In this document: positions 41,701 through 50,700 of the stretch, piece after piece | How positions within the stretch are numbered: the first letter of the stretch is position 1 | How the letters are laid out: every line of letters starts with the position of its first letter | Assembly: GCF_026151205.1 (NCBI RefSeq) | Contig: NC_087078.1 | Span: 15,829,118 to 15,889,117 of the forward strand | Direction of reading: 5' to 3' | DNA: 60,000 nucleotides | DNA from: Bolinopsis microptera | Lineage: Eukaryota > Ctenophora > Tentaculata > Lobata > Bolinopsidae | Notes under the pieces: model-generated | Database searches by the model: none | Told to the model about the DNA's origin: nothing | The model's input: only the letters and a program-made list of their open reading frames with translations | Position numbers and translations under genes: made by a program

Positions 41701-44700
41701 TACATGCATGATTATATCTATAATATTATATTTTAAACTTGACGAAATCTCCCCGGCAACAAAAAACCGCAGTAGTTACAGATATCTACAGCATTACCGG
41801 TTGCTGACTTTTATACCTGATGAATTGCTTACTGAACCGACAGCAACCCACTTAGTACTTCACAGGCAGGTAATGGGATCGCGTGGACACCCCTATCGAG
41901 TGACGATGCATCTTCCAGAGGATCACCTTATTATTTCAGTAATTTGAGTTACGAAAACTCACTTTTGGAGAGATGTGATACGCTGACATGCCACGACAGC
42001 TTAGGTACGAGGAATTGCCACGAGGGCAGGAAAATCATCGAGGAGCCAGAATTTTGAGATATTTTAACGGTTTTGCAGATTTTTATTTAGTCATTATATG
42101 GTTTACAGACTCTTGTTTAAATTTGTTTTAGTAGAACTGTTTGACTCCTGTTTATATTGTTTGTAGTGGCGGTTTTATTGTTGTGTATAGATATTTCGAC
42201 TGAGTGCAGATACCTGATATTTTAGTTTCAGTATTATTATATTTCAGTCCATTCTTCCTCTGATTTTATGTGTCAGCACTCAGCAGTAAACATTTTAAAT
42301 TATATTTAGTTTTTTAGAGGGTGAGATGTTGTACTCTCCTTTCACGAGTGTACACGTCATTGTAGACTACTAGCTCTTCTTCCTATGTGGTTATTGGCCT
42401 TTTGTTATTAACCTCATTACAAACGGTTAGTAAGCTGTTTCCACCTCACTTTCCTTAATTAGGCTTATTATATTTGTCACCTCTTTTGTTTACTCTACAG
42501 ATTGACATGTTTAGTTATACCCCATTTGGATGATGTTAGTTTAAGATCTTATTACGTGACCGGCATATGTGTCACGTGAATAGTAGTATTTAGAGGCAGT
42601 TAGAGAGACTGCCGGGGCTCTTTCTTAGGTACGGGTTCAGAGGCACATATTAGGTGCGGTAAAAAAATCGAAATTATGCGGTACCGCACCCGACTATAAA
42701 GGTAAAATGTGCGGTAAGTTGCGGTAAATTTTTACCAATTATGCGGAAAATGTGCGGCGATTTTTTCGAAATTTGTGCGGGAATTGTGCGGTTTTCTTTT
42801 GCATTTTCTCAAGAACTTTGGAAATTCTAAACGTATAACCGCCGCTCTTATCAAAAATAGGTCTGTTTAAGTGTTACTGAGGGTGTAGTTCTTTACTAAG
42901 ACCATGATTGAACCTATATTGAGATTCAGTTATCTGAGAACAGTGACTTAGAGTAATCAGATGATGTGGTGAAGTTACGAATGATAACTGATAAACTATA
43001 ATCAAAGTGTGGTAACGACGAGGGTTTCATAACGGCCTGGGTCACGGTCCCGAAAGGGCCTGGGTCACGGTCCCGAAATGGCCTGGGTAACGGTCCCGAA
43101 AGGGCCTGGGTCACGGTCCCAAAAGGGCCTGGGTAACGGTCCCGAAAGGGCCTGGGTCACGGTCCCGAAAGGGCCTGGGTCACGGTCCCGAAAGGGCCTG
43201 TGTCACGTGGTAACTGGGTCACGTGGCCAGGCATGAGTTCCAAAAGGGCCTGGGTCACGGTCCCGAAAGGGCCTGGGTCAGGGTCCCGAAAGGGCCTGTG
43301 TCACGTGGTAACTGGGTCATGTGGCCTAGGTATGAGTTCCAAAAGGGCCTGGGTCACGGTCCCGAAAGGGCCTGAATCACGGTCCTAAAAGGGCCTGGGT
43401 CAGGGTCCCGAAAGGGCCTGAGTCACGGTCCTAAAAGGGCCTGGGTCAGGGTCCCGAAAGGGCCTGAGTCACGGTCCTAAAAGGGCCCGACTATAACATA
43501 TTTTGGTTTTTACACTCGAAAATCTTAACGCGAAAATTTCAAAATTATGCGAAATTACGCGGAAAATGCTAGATTATGCGGAAATATGCAGAAAATTACA
43601 AAATGTGCGGACATGTGCGGAAAACAATAAATTATGCGGACATGTGCAGAAAACGGTAAATTGTGCGATCCCGCACCCATCGCACCTAATATGTGCCTCT
43701 GTACGGGTTTCTTACTGTATTACTCTTGATACATTTTATATCTCCTATTTTAACCACAAGTTTCTTTTGTACCCCATACTTTACACTTCCTGTGGTAATT
43801 TTGGATATGCAATATGCATAATAACTGTTTCTCATAACTCCTCATTTCAACTCAGGATGTCAGATTATCAGACCCTAAGACTGCCTGAGAATGCGCAAAT
43901 AATCTATGGATTCGAGATAGCATGGGAACAAATAAGTTTTATTTTGGGAGTTTCAGGAAACTTTTTTGTCTTGTATGCTACCATAGCTCACAAAGCTATT
44001 AAACTGGACAAAATGTCCCTATGGATCATCAAGAATCTCGCAGTAGCTGATATTGGAAACGGTGTTCTAGTTCTACTGCCCATTCTACTTATTCAGTATG
44101 GAAAACTAAATGGAATACTGTTTTTCGGTCCTGGTAATAGTTTTTATAAAGTACTTGGAAGCTACGTAAATTCATTTTTTGTAGCCAATATAGTATTGAT
44201 AAACATTCTATCACTGAACAAGCTTCTGAGGTGCATCTATCCTCTGAGAAACCTATACACAACTCGATGTCAGCGTATTAAGGTTACTGCACTCACAATT
44301 TCGTTAAGCATAGTGCCTGTATTGTGGATTATTTATGAGTTTTCCGAAGGCTCCTTCATCCTTAATGAAGACTGGAGAAACACTGCCTACCTGGGTTCAC
44401 GACACATCACTACTCCTATACATGGTGCTTCCGATGCAGATAGCACCCAAATCATAAGGGATATTCTGTATTATTTCTACGTTGCACTCCCCAGACTTAC
44501 ATTGATCATTTTCAACTCAGCTGTGGTGGTCTTTGCAATACAGAGATCAAACACTGCAATAAATAAGAGGAATCTCATCACAGTGATAATAGTTACAGCT
44601 GTCTTTTTAATATCATTTATTCCTGATTTAGCTTACACGTTATCGGGTAAATCACCTGAAAGTATTTATGGCGAGTTTGCTTATTCATTAACCTTGTTGT

Positions 44701-47700
44701 CTTGCTGGACGAACCCGTTCATCTATCTAGCTGTCAACCCAAGATTCAGAGAGTTCACAAAGAAGAGACTCTTTTGCAGAAGAAGCACGGTTCAACAGGT
44801 CCAACCTGGTCGTGTTGTTATTGTGACTCCTTCAACAAACACAGTGTTTGCAAATGTAGCAGTAACGGAACAGGTAGCAGTCTGTTAAAGCGTAAAACAG
44901 CTAGATATGTTATCTAACATTATAATTGCAATTATGTATCATTACAACATGTAGTTAAATGTATAATATATGTGCTGTAAGCAGGAAAACTTCTCTCCCT
45001 TTTAGCTTCTGACTCATAGAGTTGCTATTGGTTAGCGAAGGACTTTCTCGACTAATAGGTATAACAAGGGACTTTAATATATTTTAGAGTATATTTTGTT
45101 GTGCAATAATTATATTATCCAAATTATCATTGTACATATTTATCTTAACTTATTATAAAACCCAATTATGCTTTTCACGTTGATCACTTAGCTACTTTGA
45201 TCCAATCTAAGTTATATCCTTGTTTTATCTTGTAACCTAAATTTTAGATCGGCCACGCAATAAAAAAAGATGAAACAGGAAACATAACACATATTACATA
45301 CATGATTATTATATCTATATTACATTTTAAACTTGACGAAATCTCCCCGGCAAAAAAACACTAAAAATTGACCAAAAACCGACCCTTCTGCTATGACTAT
45401 CCATAAGGTTGGTTGTGATTGATACTTTTTGATGCGGTAAAAGGTATCGATTAAGGAATCCGAATATTTATAATGTTGTCGTCATTGTCAAATAAAATCC
45501 ATACTTTCTACAGTACAGAGCTAGAAGATGAAGAGACATTTAAACATAAATGATTTTAAATCTCCTCGAACGAAGCTTTCGACTAGCGGGTTTCTAGTGT
45601 ATAATATTTCTCGTTTTTTTAACGATTCATTTATTTCATTTGTAATGCATTGGGGAACCCCATTTCAAATTTCGCCCGGTTGCAGCAGAGACCATTAAAA
45701 ACACAATTCGCTGTAGTGTTTAGTAGGAAGCATCACGGCAAATCAGCAAATGACTGAAAATAAAATGTTGAAAACTCGGCCTTACGAGATCTATAGCCTT
45801 AAACACTATTTTCATCCCTAGTCAATAGCCATTTAATCTAAATATTTAAAATCTTTACTATGTTTTGCGATATTAACTCAGTCATTTCAGAATCATTTGG
45901 ACACCTGGCAAAAACAAATACACTATTGTAATTGAAATCACGTACAGGTATAAATCCCATTACGTCCAACCTTTTTTGACCGGTATTTTCCTAATCGGCC
46001 GACTAAGCCTAAGTCGGCTGTTAAAGGGTGCTCACATTGTAGAACATTATTTTATTGCATTTCCTGAAAACTCATTCTTATTCATTCGCCTTAAGTTATC
46101 TGAACACCTGGCAAAAATAAAGATACTTTTTTGCTTGAACTGAACGTTAAATTTGAAATGTCGGCAGCATAGTGCGTCCAACATTTTCTGGCCAGTATTT
46201 TACTTAACTGTCGTATTTAAATCGATTTTTTCCTTGAATTTGTTGTTCGTTAAAATCGGCGTAACACAGTAAGTAGGCCGGTGATCTTGATGTGCTGAAT
46301 AACACCACTAGAAAATTGTATGACCTCTATTATGATTTCGTCAAAGTTGTAGGAAACAGATTTTGACAGCATTGAAGTAGAATCAATGTTTATTTGAATA
46401 GAGTGGGCCCTTATGATCGTGTAGCCACTCTATTTAGTATATTAATTGGCGTTGCACAATAACTTATTCATAAGGCTGCGTTCCATTTCAGGATGTCAGA
46501 TAATCGGACCAAAGGACTGCCTGAAAATACGCAAATCATCTATGGATTCCAGATAGTATTGCAACAAATAAGTTTTATTTTGGGAGTTTCAGGGAACGCT
46601 TTTGTCTTGTATGCTACCATAGCTCACAAAGCCATTAAACTGGACACAATGTCCCTCTGGATCATCAAGAATCTGGCAGTAGCTGATATTGGAAACTGTG
46701 TCCTAGTTCTACTGCCCATTCTACTTATTCAGTATGGAAAAATGAATGGAGTTTTGTTATTTGGTTCTAAAAACAAAACATTTTATAACGTACTAGGAAG
46801 CTACAAACATTTATTTTTCATATCCAACATTGTATTGATTAACATTCTATCATTGAACAAAGTATTGAGGTGCATCTACCCCCTGAGGAACCTATATACA
46901 ACTCGATCTCAGCGTATCAAGGTTACTCTTTTCACTTTCTCTTTAAGTATAGTACCTAGTCTGCGGATCATTTGCTTATATCTCGATGGTTCTATGACTC
47001 TCAAAGATAACTGGAAGGACATGTCTTATCTGGGGGCACGAGATATCGTTTACCCGCAAATAAGGCAGAGAGATCTTGTGAACGATGCTTTAATGTTTAT
47101 CCTTGCTGCAGTCCCCACCCTTACGCTGATAATTATAAACTCAGTTATGATAGTCCTTGCAATAAAGAGATCTAATACCACAATAAACAAGAGGAATCTC
47201 CTGATAGTGATAATAGTGACAACTGGGTTTATAATATCATTTATTCCTGAGCTGATTTCCGGGTTATCACATTCATACCCAGCTGAGTACCGCGAGTTTA
47301 CTTTTTCCTTGACCTGGTTGTCATGTTGGACCAACCCGTTTATCTATCTAGCCGTCAACCAAAGTTTTAAAGAGTTCACAAAGAAGAGAATTCTCTGTAG
47401 GAAAGCTAGGGTTCAACAGGTTCCCCTTGGTCGTGTTGTTAATTTGACTCCTTCGATAAACACGGCCACTACAAGCACAGTGGTAACAGAAAATGTAACA
47501 GTCTGTTGAAATCTTTACCTTTATTGTTTAAACACGTTTTGATTTTATAAAATTGTTCTTCTTAAAATAATGCACTTATGGATGGATTTTTAGGGACTAA
47601 ATTTCTCCATTAAAAATTGTAGTATAGTGTGACTAAAATGAATGTTTATTTAGTTATTTAAGGCTTCTCAATTTGTTTGTATTTTAAATCATAATTTGAT

Positions 47701-50700
47701 CAGACTTATGTTCACCGAAATTGAATTTTTATTTGTTATCTCTTTCGTTAACCTGGTGACTTTTGCCAAATGACTCTGATTAAAACTCTTGATATTTCGC
47801 AAGGGCTAGCTGGAATATCGTGTCAGAACACTGGAAACAAAAATTACATACACGTAAAGCTCTGAAACCGGAACCGTCGTACAAATTCCACATATTTGTA
47901 GTTATTCGAAACAAGATTTCAGGTAACTAACTAGCTAACTGTAGTTAGACACTTTAGAGTTTTTCTAACTGCAGTACGTGTCGAACTACAGTACGTGTCA
48001 AACTACAGTACGTGTCGAACTACAGTACGTGTCGAACTACAGTACGTGTACCTCTTTAGTCAACTCTCCTTAAATTTTAACATTTTTAATCGTTTACTAC
48101 TATTTGTCGATATTGGCTCACCCATTTCCAAATAATTTGAACACCTGGCAAAAAATAATGCAAGTTATTTTGTGTGATATCACTGTCAAATGTAAAAATA
48201 GATTACGACTAAATTTCCTACCATTATTTTTTACTAAACGGCCGCCTATAAATAATGACTTTTAATAATTGTTACCGTTATTATCAACCCTTGATAAACG
48301 TATAACCCAAGAAAGTTCGCACTGTTAAAATCCCCGCCCAACTCTGTACTAGGTGGCCTAGTGGTTAGAGCACCCGCCTTCTGCGCAGAAGGTTCAGGGT
48401 TCGAATCCCAGTGTCACCTAGTCTAGGGAGTAGCTAAGGATACATTGGATCTATGCGATCTCCTCGGTCGACTCAGCCGAATGATAGGAAACTTAATTGA
48501 GGGTTAAATGAGGAGGGGTACCTGTTAAAAGTTCAAGAAACTTCCTAGGATACCCCTTCAGTGCATACTGTAAAACATAGTACTATTACTATTAACTATT
48601 AACTATTAACTCTTAATACTTTAATAGATGTGGAACCAAAAGTACCTGAGAAAGTTCGCATTGTCGCTTATAAAACTCCTCCAGTTGCGGAGGGAGTCCG
48701 CAGGAGGCTGGAGCTTTGAGGGAACAGTCCTTGTGGCACTTGTAATTACACTCCTTGCAACGTACTCCGTACCTAATGAATGTTAACGTTGGAGATCACT
48801 GTGGACACTTTAGCAAGTGTGTTTAGGAACAGACAGGCTGATACCGTCTTAATATTGTGTTTAAAAAGAGAAAAAAGAAAAGAATATCGACGTTGAAACA
48901 ATAATTTTACTGTAAGGGTTCAGAATAGGTCAGTAATTTGCAAGAGGTCAGGTATTAATTTGTAAGGTTTAAAAAACATTTTAAATAACGTATAAAATTA
49001 AAAGAAATTTCGGTTACACTTTGTAATTCTGATTTTGTGTCTTAAACGTCCGTCCCTGGGCCAAGCTGCTGTGTCAGTAGATTGGTCGGTCATCTGTCTG
49101 TCATGAAGTTCGAATTACCTAAACAACATCATCTTATGACAAAAGTCGCAATTCTGACTAAGAAGCAGGGACCGGGATGAGAATCTGTGTTTGATGGAGT
49201 GTGCCATGACGATGGGGGAGTTGAGAGAAGGGGAAGGAGGATACATGAAACAGGGCAGATTGAGGACGGAGGGACGTGGTTTCTTTGTTCCGCTCTGGGA
49301 CCAAATAATGTTAGAACACTTACTCATCAGTTCCAATCAATTTACACGGATTATTTCTTGATAATGATAAGCAGTGTCTGAAGAATAACAAATACCTTGC
49401 TTGTATTACGGGGAACACTCGAGTATTGGTTGAGACATTCCATGTTAACCACATTGCTGAGATTAGGCTGCGACTTGTTCACCACCTATAACGTTAGTTC
49501 TTATTCTAATTTAGGATAGTTTTAACAGTTAAGACACGTGCATTGTATGGAAAACACATGGTAATTATAGCAAATGGAAAAAATAAATAAATTCTAACAT
49601 TTATTACACGCTTCGACATTAAAATATACCCAACAAAGATTTACATTTAAGTCATTCAAGCGAGACTCAGTATTGAAATACCAAGATTATATAGACTTTT
49701 ATATGAAATATATAAGTCACATAATGTGAAAGTGTATAAACTTGAGATATTCTCCCACCTTATTAAGTAGATTAGCGTTAGAAAGAGAGTAAGATTGAGA
49801 GCGGGGCAGGTTGCCCGGAAGTGCTAATCTGTCCATGCTACTGGTACTGTGATAACGGGGGATCTTGTTCCAACTCTGCCACACGTAGTTGTTCAGCCCC
49901 TCCTGAGTAGAGAGATAGGTGAGGATGAGGGTGAGGGGTTGGTTTCTTATTGTTAGTGCGGTACTAATGGTGTTAAATGTGTGTCTGCTTTGCACATTTC
50001 AAAAATTCGTTTTTAAAAATTATGTTGCATAGAATAAATCAAATAACTAATTTCTTGATCAATGACACATTTTCAACTTGAGGGGTATGATCAGTAAAAA
50101 ATAAAGCACTGTAATTTAAAAGTTTTTTTGCAGTGTTCTCAGTATTTTTTCAGTCTTTACCTTATTGCTCTTCCTGTCATGGACACAACGCCGTAAGTTG
50201 TGCAGAAAGAGACAAAACTTCCTGGTCTCCTCACGATGCAGAGCATACTTCTGAGCAAAGCCAGCAGTTTGACTGTCGTCTAGGTCCAATATATCTATCA
50301 GAGTTTCTGATTTCGAGATTTCTTCTATCCCATCATCGTGGATTCCTATCACCTACAGAGTAAGAAACATAATATTGTCTGTACCCATACAAATTTGTAC
50401 ACAATATTTACATCAAAAACATGCCTGATGATGAAGTTAAATTACTTTTAATCACTACATGGATTAACAAGATATAGAATAAATATGGCGAGGGATAGAA
50501 TATATAACAGTACCTTGAGCAGTTGTGAAAAGTCCATGTAAGTGTTTTTGTCATCGTCATCAGGAGCATTTTCCATCATCAAAATTATCCTGGAGATAAA
50601 AGGATATATATGACCATAAAAAACGTATATTGGCATCAAGTTTTTTACAGTACCTCGTACATGATACTTCGCATGACGCATATCGTACAATTGGGCGTTG

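Larger units (their letters stand above)
40917..43856 (+). repeat. Segmental duplication, copy 2
   Basis: Counterpart of 38056-40261, with the hAT-like element inserted. A part (to ~45350) is also present downstream of GPCR 3, where the similarity ends in CTCCCCGGCAA. Confidence 0.9.
44889..46492. other. Intergenic region between GPCR 3 and GPCR 4
   Basis: To ~45350 it matches the regions downstream of GPCRs 1 and 2. 45845-46010 and 46060-46222 are two copies of a dispersed ~150-bp repeat (see there). No gene. Confidence 0.5.

Noticed and set aside
42926-43388. Frames across the 23-bp minisatellite
   Set aside because: Repeat artefacts.
43503-43856. 118-codon N-terminal extension of GPCR 3
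   Set aside because: It runs through the hAT-like element and the other three receptors start at MSD; chance open frame.
48350-48420. Functional tRNA gene
   Set aside because: The tRNA-like head has mismatched pairs and continues into a SINE body and tail; a related copy exists at 2376-2587.
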